Shown here: positions 35,901 to 49,149 of the stretch, piece by piece
Position numbering within the stretch: position 1 is the stretch's first letter
How the letters are laid out: every line of letters begins with the position of its first letter
NCBI GenBank assembly: GCA_006937955.1
Contig: SSNP01000121.1
Span: 854,722-918,721, forward strand
Source of the DNA: Pachypanchax playfairii
Taxonomy: Eukaryota; Chordata; Actinopteri; Cyprinodontiformes; Aplocheilidae
Reading direction: 5' to 3'
Length of the DNA: 64,000 nt
The notes under the pieces: model-generated
Seen by the model: only the letters and a program-made list of their open reading frames with translations
Databases searched by the model: none
Told to the model about the DNA's origin: nothing
Translations under genes and position numbers: made by a program

Positions 35901-38900
35901 TTTGCTACGTCTTATGCTACAGCTTTTAGCCAGCAGCATGCTAGGTGTGGTTTCACCTGCGGGAGCTGATGAATACTAACGAACAAAGGAGTTGTGACGA
36001 AACAGATACAGGCCGTTTGGACTCGAGAGAACTCGGGTGTTATCGCCACCTGCGTAGTTTGAGAGATAAAAACTGAAAGAGAAGTTGTTGACCTGTTTTC
36101 ACACCCACTATGAAGGTAAGAACACCTGTGGAGCTAAAATATTCAACAGAAACCTCAGAAAAACAGTTTTTAATGGAAGGGCCTCTTTAAAAAGTGAAGT
36201 TTACTGTAAAGCAGTAATAATGTTTTGCTTGTAGGTCGGTTGTATACTGAGTCCACAAAAATGTGACGCAAACAGGACAATGAAAAAAGACATTTAACAT
36301 GTCAAATCCCTTTTCAAGCTAGTAGGAGAACACAGGGGAGAACACGGTGAGGAGGAAGTAAAAACATGTGGGGAAATCAAACAGACTGATACAATTAAGA
36401 TGTCAAAAATGATCCAAACTAAGGTGACAGAAGTGAAAACACGAGGAAAGAAGGGGCATACCTGACAGATAATGTTGTCATAGTACGCCAGGTTGTGAGT
36501 ATGAGTTTGAGGAGCAGGCGGAGGAGTGTCACATAGTTTCCTTACATTTGGCTGCGAGCCATCAGCTGTTGTCGAAACCGAGAGCCCGTCTGTCTGCGGC
36601 TCGCTGCTCTGTGGGCGGTACTTACTGCGGGGACGCAGAGAGGGAGGCTTGTGTGAGATAAATATTTGCAGTGTCTGTTCTCCACATGAATCACAGAAAA
36701 CCCAAACAATTCAGTTCATTTCAGAAGAAGCGTGAACGCGCTTGCATTTGAGTTCAACAGATGTGCGAGCTCGTAAACAAGCTTGTTTCACTCAGAACAT
36801 GTATTTTATATTCGCAGATCTCAGACCTGCGCTTGCGAAGGCGAATGTTCTCGCTCTTGAGGCGGTACAGGCTCTTGGCGAAAAACACAATGATCATGAA
36901 GAGGAGGAGGAGCACAAAAGAGGCCGCGCCCACCACCACACACAACACCTGGAACTCTGTGATGGCCCATTCACAGCGCAGGCCTTTGTTCCAGATGTAG
37001 TCCTGCACATTACATCTGGAAGGACAACAGGAGAAGAAAACGAGAAACATAGGGCATATCAGAGATTTTTAGCTTAAAAACAATTATTCTCTTAATCATC
37101 TGCAGGAAAAGTCATTATTACTTTAACGTTTAGCAGCTTTTGTGCAGCACATTCATCTTATTTGTGGCTACAGTTATGTAAAATGGGACTTGAAGGCGAC
37201 TGGTGCATGATCTCCTCTTTGTCCAGCACAGATTCTACTAGCAGCCTTTAGATCCTAATAAGATCATACTGTATACTTCTGAGTTCTATATGTGCAAATA
37301 TCTGCTTTTCTGTCATACACATGCTTCAAAAGAGCGTGTTTGTGTGTGTGTGTTTGTTGGTAACATTACTCAGCAGGTAGGATGACGTGAGCATGAACAG
37401 TTTGCCTCCAGTGACGCTGCAGGACTTCACAGATGGTTGCAAGAGAGGCATCCAGTGTTAGTTGTGTTTGAATATTGCATGTGTGTGTGTTCATTTTTTT
37501 AAAATCAACTCACTGTGTTGTCGTCTTTCTGGTACTCTGTGTGTGTGTGTGTCTGCCGGGTGTCTATCAGCAGGAAACCACCACCACATGCTTTCTTTAC
37601 CTCCTACCTCAAAAAACTGAGCTAATCCTCACGGGAACCTGCTGTGATCTTGACAAACCCACATGACACATTAAGCCAGCCTTCTGTCTTTGTTCACTGT
37701 GTGTTTGCTTGACCGTGGTGTCCTAAATCTCTCCTTTTACGGGGGAAGACAAAGACATTAGAAATGATCTCCACTTGGAAAATTTAAAAAAAGGACAAAT
37801 GTTTTGGTGTGGAATTCCCCAGCTGTGCCTGTTGTAATCCACAACGCATGTTAACGATCCATCAGATCTAAAGCAGACACAAAGAGTTAGTATGTGTCTC
37901 ACCTGCAGAAGGCTCCTATCCCTGCCACCACGGTGCACACCCCTCCATTATAGCAGAAGTTGGGTTCAATATCACATTTTGAAACGCAAACTCCAGGCCC
38001 GGACAGCACAAAACCCAGCCTGCAGCCGTCGGCGCCCACGGCGCCACCTATAGCTAACTCCTCTTCTCTGTCCGGCGCTGGCATGGGAGCAGCCGGTAGA
38101 AATGGCCCGCTGTTCACTTTTGCTTTTGCATGGTCAGGAATAGGAGGGGAACCAACCAGGAGGGGATTCTCATCTTCCAGATCAGCTGGAGGTGAAGGAC
38201 TAGGCTCAGGTTCAGGGGTTGTATCTACAGCTGAGACGTCATTGTCAGGGGACAGGTAGTCATAAAAGTCCGTCAACGTCCAAGGTGTGGGGTCTTCACC
38301 TCTCTGCTTCTGGGGTTTAGGGGCTTTCGCCCAATCCAAAGCAACATCAGACGGAAGAACATCAGGAGCAGGGCTGTGAAACTCCACCGTGATGACATCA
38401 TCAGATAAGGGGTTACCAGGATGGTCCGGCCCCGCCCCTCCAGCAGTGAGCTCCTCCACCGCTGGCTGGTCTTCCTCTGCAAGATCAAGGTAGTGGCGTT
38501 TATGGGAATGATGATGTCTGGTGTGTGGGAGTTTGGTGCCGATCCCTGCTCCAATCAGATGCTCCCTCTCTGCTGAGTCATCACTAAGAACCATCCTGGT
38601 GTCCAAGGCCTCTTTGTTGACAGATGAGTGGTTGTGGTGATGGTGCCGTTTGCTTAGAGAATGCCTCCCTACAAATCAAACACAAATGGAACAGACCAAT
38701 GGGTTAGTAACAGTCTGCAAAAACCAACATCTGATTTCTATTATTGATCAAATAGTTCGGACTCAGTTGGTCAAAGTATCTAATAAGTTGACAGAACTTG
38801 TATTTTGTCATTTGTCAACAGTGAGATTCTAAACCTGGTTCTGAGTATATTGGTTGAGCTGAACTCGGAGCATTAAACTGTTTTATTGAATGGCTGAATT

Positions 38901-41900
38901 TAACCGTTTAGCACGTTTTCGTGTTTATTTGTTGTAAATTGAGATGCTTAAAGACAAACAAACAAAAGTTTGCATGCATCATTTGATCAATTCTAACATG
39001 TGGACCCTTGTGGTGTTCATCAGAAGTGGCTCTGGATTTTTCCCAGATTTATTTTCTGAGGAAATGTCTTTGCTATAACTATAATGGCCTCATATAGAGA
39101 AGCTATCAAAGGAGCAGATGAAGACGTGAACGTTGAGGCAGAATGTGGTGTTGCAGGATTAGGTGCTGTGAGTGACTGATCATTATTCTCTTGTGACTGA
39201 GACTTGGTGGGGATTAGATTAGGATTTAGGGCTATAGGTTGGCTGCTAGCAAGAACTACTGCTGTTGAAAACCTGTGGAAGCAACTGCACATGCATAGGC
39301 ACGAGGGCAAAGAGAGATGAGGAAACCAAAATAAAACAGGTTGGATGCATCCTGAACAGGTTACCTGTCCCTCAAAGGGCCCCAAATAGATGAACAGCAA
39401 TTCACACACACAGGGAGAAAAGCTTCCAGCTCAGAGTCGAACCCATAACCTTGTTGGTGCGAACCAGCCACCCCACCATGCAGCTCATACGGAGTCAGAC
39501 AGGTAATATATAAAAACAGAGCTGCTGTTAGGAATCTGCACAACCTTATAGAACAAAGGATAACATGGGTGGACAGTCAAATGTTTCATTCCTGCTAAAA
39601 TATTAGAAAATGGCCACTTTTGGATCTTTGTGCAAAATGGACTGCTGGCTCATTTAATCTCAGTGCTGCCGTGCAGAAACATGCTGCTCGAACACCATCC
39701 GAAAAAACTGCAATTCGGTGTCAGAAGCGATGGAGATGTCTCCAGTTTCTACTTTAGTCTGGTATAAAGCTTTCGTTGATATTTGTAAAGCATTAAATGC
39801 CAATAAAAGAGGTTCTGCACACACCTGGCTGCCTTTAGTTGTATAAAAGGAAGATCAAAGTCTTTGTTAAACAGTTATAAGTATAATGTTCATGTTTAGA
39901 AGCTCCTGATTCATTCATTTTCACAGGCCTCATACATCTGCACACACCTCTAAACTCATCTGCATACTTGGCCAGATGACATCTCTTCCACCGCCACCCT
40001 TTCAATGTCTGGCACTTCATTTAGCGCTTGTACAAAAACCTTCCGAACGTGCCTCGAGTCATGAAGACTAGTGGTGGCTGAGGAGCCGTGAGATTCACCT
40101 CACATACACACACATAGAGCGCAGTTGCCATGGTGAGATGTAAAGAGGTGCCATGTTGAAAGGAGGAACTGAAAGAGGGAATTGCAGTGCAAACAGAGAA
40201 TCCAGTGTTCGTGCTCCCTCTCTCTTGTTTTTCAATCAATCGAGCAGCCAGTGACTGAGCGTTGGATGCCAGGTCCATCTCTGGGAAAAGAAACCCTGAA
40301 AGTCCTTCGCTTTGGTAAAAAAAGAGACATGCTCCACCAGTTTATATCATTTGCAACAGCTTCAGTTTTCATTTAAAGGTTCAGTCTGACAGTTTGTTAG
40401 ATGCTGCATCCTGCCAGCAGCCGGCAGCCTTTGCAGCACATGATGAGATTACAAGCTGATCCAACTGAACGCACGAGTTTCTGCTCAGATATGTGACATC
40501 CGTCTGAGGAAAGGTATGATTTGTGCCTTTTACTGTGGCTCAGCTTCTAACCTCCGGCATTGCACTGAGCACGTAACCATGGAAACAAGTTCTACCTGAG
40601 GTCACTGTGATTGGCTAGGGTGCAGACTCCAAGCAGCCTCACCGGCAGGATGAAGAGATCACACTCATTCTGACTGACTCACCACAGGTGTTCAATCAGG
40701 TGATCAGAGTAATGACATGGTAAAGGTTATTAAAAACCAATATTGTTTTATTTCTAACAATTTGCCTGAGTTTTGATCTTTCGTTTAAGTGCCCCCCCCC
40801 CTCCCCTGTGTGTTTTGGTGTTAAAAATGCTGATGATCTGATTTATTCTGACATACTGTGAGCTTTCTGAGGCTGCAGGGCAGATGGACCTCACAGCATG
40901 CGCTCACTCAGACGTTGGACACACATGCACTGTCATATGGGAGTGAACTTAAAATACTGGATTCAATCCTCTGTGTTTTCTGTGGTCATGTGTTGACGGA
41001 TATAAAAATAAAAATAAAAAATCATTACCTAATTAGAATTAATGTTAGAAAAGCATCTGATGCTGGTTGACTAGTTAACAAGAAAGTAATAGAAAATGAT
41101 CCAGCTTGGCAGCTTGAGGTGTTGACTGGTTTCATATCTCCAGTGGCAGGCAGGCCAGATTTCTTTGCTTCTGGGGCGAAATTTAAATTTGACTGCCTGA
41201 AATTGGTAAAAACTACTTGTTAGAGTTCAAATACTTCACATAGAGAGGAAATTAAAAGTATAATTATAGTATAAGTCAAAGACCTACGAAACCAGCTCTA
41301 ATATAATCAATTTATGGGGAAAACTGGGGAACAAAGAACAAAAAAAAAAGGCTTTGGGCTTTAAATGACTATGAAAGCAAAATTTACTGCATTACACGCA
41401 TTTCTTTGTATATATAAACTACTTTCAACAACCAATCAGAAAATAAAACAGGAAGTGTTTCCACCTGCAGATGGTTAATGATGTCACCGGTCCATCTTGC
41501 TAATTAATCACATCTCTCCTGCCACGTGGTTGCTGGTTATAACGCGAGAGGGAGGCCGACAGACGTTTGGGCCTGTTTTGCCGGTCAATATGTCACAGTA
41601 TTAACGCCTGATTTCACATCGAGGCCGAGAGATGAGACGAGTGATGGGAGGCGCGTGCCCGCTCGCGTGAACCCCAGCGACCCCACGGGTGCACGAGCCA
41701 CCCTGTTGCTGGGCAGCGGCGGCAGCGCTCCTTTCTACATCTGGCAGATGTTCCTTATTTCTTCTAAAGGGTTCGAGTCTGATATAATGTGAGAGAAGGT
41801 TCCTTCTTATTCCCTGGTTGTATTCTAAATGGGAAGGGGCGCGTGGGGGTTGTGGGGGGAGCGTGCCGGTGTCCGGTTCCCCTGGATGTCTAAAGGAATT

Positions 41901-42606
41901 CGGTGCTTTCAGCGCCTTGAATGGGCTTCATGCAGCCCGACCATGGTGCACTTAATCCCGCCTTTGTCTGGAGAAAAGGAACCGCGGCGAGTCGCAGCTG
42001 CAGGGCTGAACTGTCAAATGTCTCTTTCATCATTTGCAAGCATCATACAGTACAACCCTAAAATCACTTAGTCTCTTAAAGGACATAATATTGGAATAAT
42101 TATGTTCAAAAATCGTGGTTGAAAAGCTCTCAGTTACCAATAACAGAAATAAATTAGGTAACACACACAAAGAAACAGACACAACATTAGTATTAGAATA
42201 TGGATTTTGTTATTGCTTTTTTTGCCAGAGTCAATAGCTGATCAATACCTCTCCTATACATATTACTGTCTTTTCATCATGTAATTTGAGTCAGTCGCTG
42301 GGGAAGTTTCAACTGTCAGTATCGACATTAAAAATGTTTGTTATTATATAAGTTTTAAATGGCAGCTGCATGAACATGGATAACTGTGATTCCCCAACAG
42401 ATCCCCTAATAATGCAGGTGAGATTTGATTCACGCACGTGCGCGCTTCCACGCACATAAAGCCACACACAGTGAGACTAAACACGCACGTACAGGGTGGG
42501 TCTCTATTCGAGCAGCCGTCTTACCGTGAACAGATAAAGGGATGATGACGATGGAGATGGTCAGTAGCACCTGCCAGGTTCCCAAACGTCTGTCTCTGTG
42601 CGCCAT
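32987..42606 (-). CDS. cspg5: cspg5, chondroitin sulfate proteoglycan 5 (neuroglycan C), 462 aa
   Basis: Single-pass neural membrane proteoglycan with an EGF-like module, implicated in neurite growth and synapse maturation in mammals. Coding exons on the minus strand: 42606-42525, 38668-37903, 37015-36827, 36624-36462, 33175-32987; all phases agree. Residues 1-27 are a signal peptide (hydrophobic VLLTISIVIIPLSV). Residues 28-240 form a His-rich then acidic, proline-rich extracellular part with few Ser-Gly pairs (e.g. VNSGPF). An EGF-like module follows (about 250-297; NFCYNGGVCTVVAGIGAFCR, QDYIWNKGLRCE). The transmembrane segment is about 304-329 (LLLLFMIIVFFA), then a basic stop-transfer (SENIRLRKR). 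The cytoplasmic tail ends NMLQNNLV. Exon 4 carries the 28-residue long-isoform insert (VRKLCDTP...YYDNIICQ). Intron 1 (38669-42524) is 3.9 kb. Which teleost paralogue (a or b) this is cannot be decided here. Confidence 0.95.
35597..36190 (-). mobile_element. TTAA family 1, full copy, inverted (594 bp)
   Basis: Reverse-oriented copy in the last cspg5 intron, bounded by TTAA (35597-35600 and 36187-36190). It reads TTAAAGAGGTCGTTTCAT at the left and GGAAGGGCCTCTTTAA at the right. Confidence 0.85.
36462..36545 (-). promoter_or_regulatory. cspg5: alternatively retained part of cspg5 exon 4 (internal 5' splice site)
   Basis: Within exon 4 the codons after SQPN read GTAAGG, an internal splice donor at 36545-36544. 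Using it would remove 84 bases (28 codons, VRKLCDTP to IICQ) and leave the frame intact. From knowledge of the mammalian gene, the long and short neuroglycan C isoforms differ by a 27-residue insert beginning VRKLCDTP at this very place. Confidence 0.75.
41520..42015. other. GC- and CpG-rich island in cspg5 intron 1
   Basis: Against an AT-rich background this stretch is rich in CG dinucleotides (GGGAGGCGCGTGCCCGCTCG, GGCAGCGGCGGCAGCGCTCC). A plus-strand open frame of 88 codons (41526-41792) runs through it, but it has no recognised domain. It may be a regulatory CpG island or part of a transposon. Confidence 0.35.
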
Positions 42607-43160
42607 TATAATACCGCAGGGTTCTTATCACTTTGACACGGTGATGCACAGACTCTGATCTCCTCCACTCGCGTCTCACCGGTCTGATTGATGCGGTGAC
42701 AATAAACCCTCACAAGCAGATCCTCCAAACTTCAGAGCTGGTCCGTTTTGGCCATGCCACGCGCTTCTCCGTGTGCGTATCTGACCGGTTTAACAGCGCG
42801 AGGTTTGTCCCATTGTCCCAGCTGACTGTCCTTTTCTCTCCCCCCCCTCCACAACTCCACACCTGCGAGCTTGTCACTCGACAGCCGAAGAAGCAGCGCA
42901 AGGAGTTGTAGTAGCAGGCTATAATGCGCGCGACCAGAATGATGAGATTTTAATGACACGGGTCTCTCGGTGTGAGCCTGTCCGCCTGCATGCGCGCACT
43001 CTTTGTGAGTATAGACGCTCCTCTATCGGAGAAGAACGGAGCAGCACGCGCACTGACGGACTGCGTTTGGGTGTCAAAGTGCCAGCACACGCGCGCGCAC
43101 ACACACACTCCGTGTCCAGCCTTTGCAGCGTGTGCAGAATGGGAGGGAATGTGGGGTTTT
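42607..43160 (-). promoter_or_regulatory. cspg5: probable cspg5 promoter and 5' UTR region
   Basis: It lies directly upstream of the cspg5 start codon on the minus strand. CpG density is raised (CGCGCGCACAC near 43090, GCGCGACC near 42926) compared with the AT-rich flanks. The transcription start cannot be fixed. Confidence 0.45.
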
Positions 43161-44047
43161 TACGCAGCGTCTGTTGTCACTGGACGTCAATATGCTCCAT
43201 TTTACACCACAGCTCTGATAGTGAACATTATGCGTCTCTCTGGTTGGTGTTTATATGTCAGTAGGTTATTGGGTGCATGCTGCCTTTGGCCAACACAGAG
43301 AGGCGTGTGAGGGCGTTTGTGTGTGTGTGAGCGTGCGCATACGACTTGATAATCCTCTTACTGTTTTTATTGGGATACTCCAGACAATAGCATCTGCTGC
43401 CTAATCACTCTGTCCCCTCGCAGAAAAATATACACCAAAATTCCAAACGTGCACACGCACTGAACACTCGTTCCCTTCCTGCTTTTTTGCATTGCATCTT
43501 ATCTTAGACATTATTACCCTAATTTAATAGAACTGCTTCTAAAACCCTCCAGATTATTATTTTTTTTCACATTAATCCAGTTTTCCCAGCCCTCGTCTTC
43601 ATATCTGTTGCAAACTGTGAATAAAAATGGCCTGCACAGGGCTGTCACTGCCCTCCTAAATAGGATTATGTCAGAGACATCATAAAATAATTAGCACCAA
43701 ATGTTCAGGGGAGAAAAATGACTTTCACTCATTAATTATTGAATCTGGATTCAAATGATTCCAGAATGCTGATTAATTATCCGTTATGATCCTAAACCTA
43801 TACTTCCCCACCACACACAGATTTTCAGTGAAAGCAGAACTGGCTCTTTTCAGTGATTTGAAAAAAGGAAGGGACTGTGACACAAGAAAGAAGGATGACG
43901 AGGGATGAAAATCAGGGGATGGATGGAGATGAGTGAGTGTAGATGATGGGGAGCAGCAGAGTGATGCAGACTGGGAAACAAACAAAAATACACTGATGTA
44001 CTGCCAAACAGAGCAGAACAAAATTGCTTCCGCGACCGCCTACCATC

Positions 44048-44048
<1 letters not shown>
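43161..44048. other. non-coding stretch, nothing identified
   Basis: AT-rich sequence without a recognisable exon or bounded repeat. Short open frames here overlap in several registers and carry no known motif. Confidence 0.5.

Positions 44049-44143
<95 letters not shown>
44049..44143. repeat. (CA)n microsatellite, about 95 bp
   Basis: An almost pure AC tract with one CC interruption near 44110. It creates T/H and C/V open frames on both strands that are not genes. Confidence 0.97.
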
Positions 44144-44145
<2 letters not shown>

Positions 44146-45494
44146 TTTATCAACCCTTATAAACATGTCTGTGCATCCGATCTTTTTCACTCTTTTTATA
44201 GTTGTCACTCTTATAGTGACTGATTTAATTCCCACGTGTTTTTTTTTTAAATAAATGCAGTAAAATAAATGAGAAGAAGTGTTTTGTTGTACAGGAGAAA
44301 CAGATGGATCTCACTAAGAACAAATACACACGATGCCAGACTCTGTGTGTGCTTGTGCATGAAGTGCTCAGGTTACACAAGTTTTATTTTTTTATTTTGT
44401 TCCTGTGTAGAACAGTAAGGGGTGAACAGGATGTCCGAGGCCCCTTCAGTGCAACACACTTAATATAAAAATGGCAAATACGTTCTGTCACTGCAAGAAA
44501 ACTGTAGCAGTACGAGGTAGAGTAATTAGAGGGTCTCTGGTTTAATTCTCTGCTCTGTTCAGAGGGTAAAACCTGTTTGGTGGTGGTCAGAGGGCGTGGC
44601 ACCTGGAAGTCCTGTTTATGTCAATGTGTGTGTCAGGGCAGCTGGGGCTACAGTATGTAGTTTATCACCACAAGTGTGTGTTAATGGGTGAACTACAAAT
44701 TGTGTTAGAGAAAAAAATAAATACGTTAGACAAATACGTGCCATTTAAAATTACATTTATATTATCTATTGAAGACCAAAAGGTGTCCGTCCGTCCGTCC
44801 TTTTTCTGTACCCATTTGTTCCTGTGCATCATTGGGGAGCTGGTATCTATCTCACTGGCAGAGAGACAGGGTTACCTGTCCATCGCAGTCATACGTCTTT
44901 ACAAATCTTCCAAAGCTCACACCAAATAAATATACTTCACTGACATGACAGACATTAAGTAGAAAGTCTTGAGATATTTACAAGTGTTTTAACAAATCTT
45001 TTTAGAAATATCAGCATGATTAACTGTCTCGTAACCAACTGTTCCGTTTTAACCAGAACATGCAATACCACATGGTGACCACAAGATGGCACTCTTTACA
45101 GACTAAAAACGGAAAACTGCAGTTCTCTCATGCAATAAGAGCTGGTTCTGGCTCTGTTCCCCCAGACCGCATTTGTGTATTTAAAGATTTGTGTGCCTGC
45201 AACCTTTACGACTGAAATGATCCATTTTCCTGTGATTCATAATAAGTTTAACATCTGTTTAATTTAGATAAAATAATTTAAGTCGACCACTTATAGTTAG
45301 GTTAAGTTCCACCTTTATGTTTATAAAATAACAAACATAAACATCAGATTATTATTCATGCTGGAGATAAACACCAGGATCCTAAACAGGAACAAGAGGT
45401 TATAAAAATGTTTGGATGGATGTAGTTTGGTCATTTATTAATTAAATGTCTCCAAAAAGCCAAAATCTTGACTTCATTAAAGAATCTCAGGTAT

Positions 45495-45670
45495 CAGTCT
45501 GTTATTAGAGGTCTTTGTTTCAGTTATATGAAGAATCACTGTTTAACACAACAATCTCATATGTTTCAAACATTCCATTTGATTTGCAGAACTATTTTAT
45601 GGATTTAATGTCATTTGTCTGACGTCCGTTATAAAATGTTTCTGTTGGGTTTGGAGAGTCAGAGTTCTTC
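45495..45670. repeat. dispersed repeat related to 1-190
   Basis: It shares ATCAGTCTGTTATTAGAGGT, AACAATCTCATA and GAGAGTCAGA with the first bases of the window, in the same orientation. The stretch 44144-45494 before it holds nothing I recognise. Confidence 0.6.
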
Positions 45671-46270
45671 ACTCGCTCACAAACACAAAGTCTTTTTTTA
45701 AGAACTTTATTGAACAGAATGCAAGTACACTGAAGTTGAGACAGCAAAACTAAGAAGGACTCAGATATCTAAGCGTATAACTCTATTTATTTTATATCAG
45801 GCTGAGACTCAAAAATGATATAACGATGGTGGAAAGGAGGAAAAAATATGAGTTAAATTATAAGACAGAAAAAGTTTAGATTCTGATCACAATTTGGTCT
45901 TGATCACCCAAGAGTTGAATATAATTAAACAATGATTTAATCAAGACTTGTTATTTATGAGTTTAAGTAAAGCAGGGGCGTGTCTAGAAAATCTATGTTC
46001 GGGGGGAGGGTTGGGGGGGGGGCGGCAGGTGGTACATGTAAAAAAGTATCTAGTTTTACATAACTAAAAAATGTTTATGATCATTTAAGAGGCTACCATA
46101 AACCACAATGAAAGTAAAATCTGTCAACACACAATGTTACACTTTCATTAATGACGCAGTATTAAATGATCAGCTGAATGAGTTTTTAATCCTTATCAGA
46201 TTGTTGTTTTAATCACTACAGTGAAAAGTTTTGAGACATCACTTTGATAAATAAAGAAAAAAAGGAACAA

Positions 46271-47116
46271 TTAAAGGTACACTATGGAGTATTTTCATAA
46301 AAAGCTATATTTATAACAAAATAATGCCTCCACGGGGTGTTTAGAGGGTTGTAGAATGAAAATACACTATTTTCTTTGAAAATTATATTTGAAGTAAAAT
46401 ATAATAAAATATTTATTCTGACAGGCACAACTTTGGCATTTTGTTTACATCTATCAGCCAATAGCAGGCAGAGCAGCGGGCACCATTAGGTTGCTCAACA
46501 CGGTAATATAAATAGTATGGTACTATTGAGTCTGCAGGTCGAGCAGCTGGAAGCCTTAATTGCTTGCCATAGGGGATTCCCATGTGACATGTGACAAGCA
46601 GGGTCAAGAGAAAAAGTCTTTATTAGCAGCTTACGCTAACACAAAGCTGCAGGTGGCTGAAGTGTAGGGACGTTCGGGCTCTGGGTTCACCTGGAGGACA
46701 CCTCAGAGGATTGTGAGGCTGGTTGGAGAAGACAGGACTGCAGGATCACAAGAGGAGGACAAAGGATTTTAGGGGGGACTGCAGGAAGTTTCGGTTTGCT
46801 CGAGAAGAGCCGGGGCAGCTACGTGAGCTCTTTGCCACGGACTGAAATGATGATTGAGATACAAACAGGTGGGAGTCTGAGTCTGTGTGATCAGCGGGGC
46901 TGGAGAGCATAATTAGTGAACTGAACTCATGATATTTTATTGTCCTGCTCGGATCGGAGATCAGCGTAGGTGTGGTGAGGAATATTTGTCGACCTCAGCA
47001 TTGGAGCACACACGCGGAGGGTGGGGTGGGGGTGGGGGGGTTACGAGCCTGGCACCCCGATGGCTGAAGGCTTTGTTCTGTTGTTAAAGTGTTCATGTTC
47101 CATATTCCACCTTTAA
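46271..47116 (+). mobile_element. TTAA family 2, full non-autonomous element (846 bp)
   Basis: It starts TTAAAGGTACACTATGGAG and ends CCATATTCCACCTTTAA, so the ends are imperfect inverted repeats with TTAA at both borders. It matches 6774-7651 in reverse orientation. It has no coding capacity. Confidence 0.75.
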
Positions 47117-47770
47117 AAGTTTAACCAGTGTTTATTCAACATTCTCCAGCTCCTCCTGGGGATCCCCAGATGTTCCCAAGCCGGAGAGGTTACATGATCC
47201 CTCCAGCGGGTTCTGGATCTGCCTCCTTCCTGTGCGATGTGCCAGGAAAACCTCCTTAGGGAGCTGATCAGGATGTATCCTAATCAGATGTTTGAACTTC
47301 CTCAGCTGACTCCTTTTGATGTGGAGGAGCTCCACTTCAAGCTCCCTCAGGATGATGGAGTTCCTCGCTGGATTTCTATAGGCTGAGCCCCGCCCCCCTA
47401 CAGAGGAAACTCATCTCAGCCACTCAGTCTTTCAGTCAGGATCCAGATCTCATGACCAGGTGAGGGTCAGAACATAGACCAGTAAATCAAGAGCTTTGCC
47501 TTCTGGCTCAGATCCTTCTTCACTATGACAGACTGAAGCAGCTCCCTCATCCCCAATCTGTCGCTCCATCTCCTGCTTCATCCTGCCATCACTCATAAAC
47601 AAGATGCCCTGATACTTAAACTCCTCCACTTGAAGCAAAGACTCACTGCCAACATGAAGAAACATTCCACCTTTTTCCAGTTGATAACCAGAACCTCAGA
47701 CTGCGAGGAGCTGACTTCCATCCCGGCTGTGTACCGTCCCAGTGCACGCTGTAGGTCATGACTCTAACTT
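47117..47770 (-). mobile_element. non-LTR retrotransposon fragment (reverse-transcriptase C-terminus), degraded
   Basis: Minus-strand frames contain LLQVEEFKYQGILFMSDGRM (47450-47665) and IKRSQLRKFKHLIRI with FLAHRTGRRQIQNPLEG (47132-47335). These are the ordered parts of the C-terminal region of a widespread fish LINE ORF2. Frame changes between them show it is dead. Confidence 0.8.
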
Positions 47771-49140
47771 TAATAATCTCATCTCAAAACCAATTCCTTT
47801 AGATTTTTCCATTCACACGGGTAAATCAGACAATATACATAAATATAACACACACAAGAAACTACAGTGAAATTCACAAGGAATAATTAGAATCCTAACC
47901 ACAGAATTACTGCGAACCAAAAGCCGCTCACAGAAGGAAATTAAAATGAAAAGGTGTGAGGAACACTGAACACAGACAGACAGATGACAGGTCTGCACTG
48001 GAGGCAACTGGAGCGAAATTTTAAAAGTACAAGTACCCAAACAAACACCAATGGAGAGAGTTTGAAACTGTGCTTCCACTCAGATCAGCTGCTGGATGTT
48101 AGAATCTAAAAACTTCAGCGTTAAACACCATCACTCTGTGTTTGCATGACACTCGCAGACCGTGTGGTTTCTTCACCTTCATGATTCTGGTCCAGTCTTT
48201 CCTTGTCAAACAGACAGCGGCTATAATCATGCAGCACATAAAAATATGACGTCAAACAACAAGCCAGTAAACCTGTTCTAACTGAACAGAATGCATCAGC
48301 TGCCACCAAATTCAACCTGAGCTTTTGTTTCCTTTGTAATAATAAAGTATCTCAGTTTCAACATCCGATATGTTGTTTATGTTCTAAAATATGGGTTGAT
48401 GACATTTACAGATTAATTATAGCATTAATCTTTATTTGCATTAAATACAAAATCCAACTCTTTTTTTAATGTAGGTTGAATGATTTATACCAAAATAAAT
48501 TAATTACCAAAACAAAATAATCCCAACAGACTTGTAAAGCATTAATCAGAACTATTCTTACAGTACAATTAAATTTGTTTTTAGTCTTTTTTTTTTTTTA
48601 GCTCAGCTAAAGAGAACCAGAGGAGATTCCTGTTGGTATATCATGGTGTATCTGATATTCCTTTGGATTCTCATTGTACTCTTGCTTTGAAACTTGCATC
48701 ATGGCTGCAGCCTTGCTTTTTAAAAAAATATATAAATGTAAACACCAAAGAGAAAGAAAACCCAGTGCCATGTCGAAAGAAAGAACATATTCTTCAACAG
48801 GAGACAGAGGAGACAAGAAGAGAGAGAAAAAAGAGAAAAAGGGGAAAGAATAGAGAAAAAATATGATTAAATATTGAGAGAAAACACAAAGTATCTGCTT
48901 CAAAACCTGCAGAGACACAAAAACAAGAACAGAGAGAAACACGGCAACAGCAAATATTTATGCTAAAAGAAGAAAAATATGAAAAAAAGGATAATTTAAC
49001 ATAAACTCCCACCTAACTGACCTTGTTAAACACTGTGCTTAGTGATGTCACAACCAGATTTAATATACGCAAACACCTGAGTGGACTACTCAGTGACGCG
49101 CTTGTGATTGCGGAATTTTGACATTGAATATTTAAATAAA
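47771..49140. other. non-coding stretch, nothing identified
   Basis: AT-rich sequence with a purine-rich patch (48775-48860). No exon or bounded element was recognised. Confidence 0.5.
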
Positions 49141-49149
49141 TAAATAAAA

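Noticed and set aside
41526..41792. 88-codon open frame as a separate gene
   Set aside because: No domain, no splice partners and GC-rich composition that lengthens chance frames; listed only as an island.
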